Of a stretch of 14,089 nucleotides of DNA, positions 12,553 through 14,089 are shown in pieces (the stretch's first letter is position 1; each line of letters begins with the position of its first letter). A program made the translations under genes and the position numbers. The notes under the pieces were generated by a model. The model saw nothing but the letters and a program-made list of their open reading frames with translations, had not been told where the DNA came from and did no database searches. The stretch is from Christensenella sp. UBA4379. Lineage in GTDB: Bacteria; Bacillota; Clostridia; Christensenellales; Aristaeellaceae. The stretch is from assembly GCA_002391225.1 (NCBI GenBank), contig DGRV01000078.1:1-14089 (forward strand). The letters are read 5' to 3'.

Positions 12553-14089
<1,537 letters not shown>

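Overview
The window looks like the chromosome of a GC-rich, anaerobic Gram-positive bacterium of the Clostridia. This is inferred from strong AGGAGG-type ribosome binding sites, sigma-A-like promoters with near-consensus -10 boxes, a clostripain-family (C11) protein, a UGSC-family redox protein, and exported SH3-domain proteins. Genus cannot be assigned from the sequence alone. There are eight protein genes; the first (eno) and last (double ABC ATPase) run off the window ends. I see no rRNA, tRNA, CRISPR array, or transposase.

Layout. 1-479 (-): start of enolase with its own near-consensus promoter and a leader hairpin. 678-3302 (-): an 874-residue exported protein combining a UGSC-like CxxC redox domain, a second conserved domain and an unknown C-terminus. 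3303-3952: a divergent control region with promoters facing both ways around a CRP/FNR-type dyad (TGTCA-N6-TGACA), followed by about 420 bp of nested structured repeats. 3953-4993 (+): secreted protein with four SH3-like modules. 5247-7985 (+): large membrane-anchored clostripain-family protein. 8208-8256: strong bidirectional terminator between convergent genes. 8254-10125 (-): regulator with PrpR_N-PAS-AAA-Fis architecture whose AAA domain has lost the sigma-54 activator motifs. 10126-10410: divergent control region with seven TGAAAC half-sites. 10411-14089 (+): oligopeptide/dipeptide-type ABC importer, consisting of two permeases and a fused double ATPase.

The most unusual content lies between genes. 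Two families of structured intergenic repeat occur. Family A (about 67 bp, four copies) is two hairpins in series whose stem sequences change while base pairing is kept. Family B (about 190-200 bp when uninterrupted, three copies) is a chain of four hairpins, again with compensatory changes. In one B copy (3501-3918), three A units sit in the loops or junctions, so A appears to have inserted into B. One B copy lies inside the importer operon, between the two permease genes.

How the genes may work together: the regulator and importer share a divergent control region, so the regulator probably controls the importer and itself. The importer promoter looks sigma-A-like rather than sigma-54-like, which fits the regulator's loss of GAFTGA, Walker B and arginine-finger residues. 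No substrate-binding protein for the importer is present in the window.
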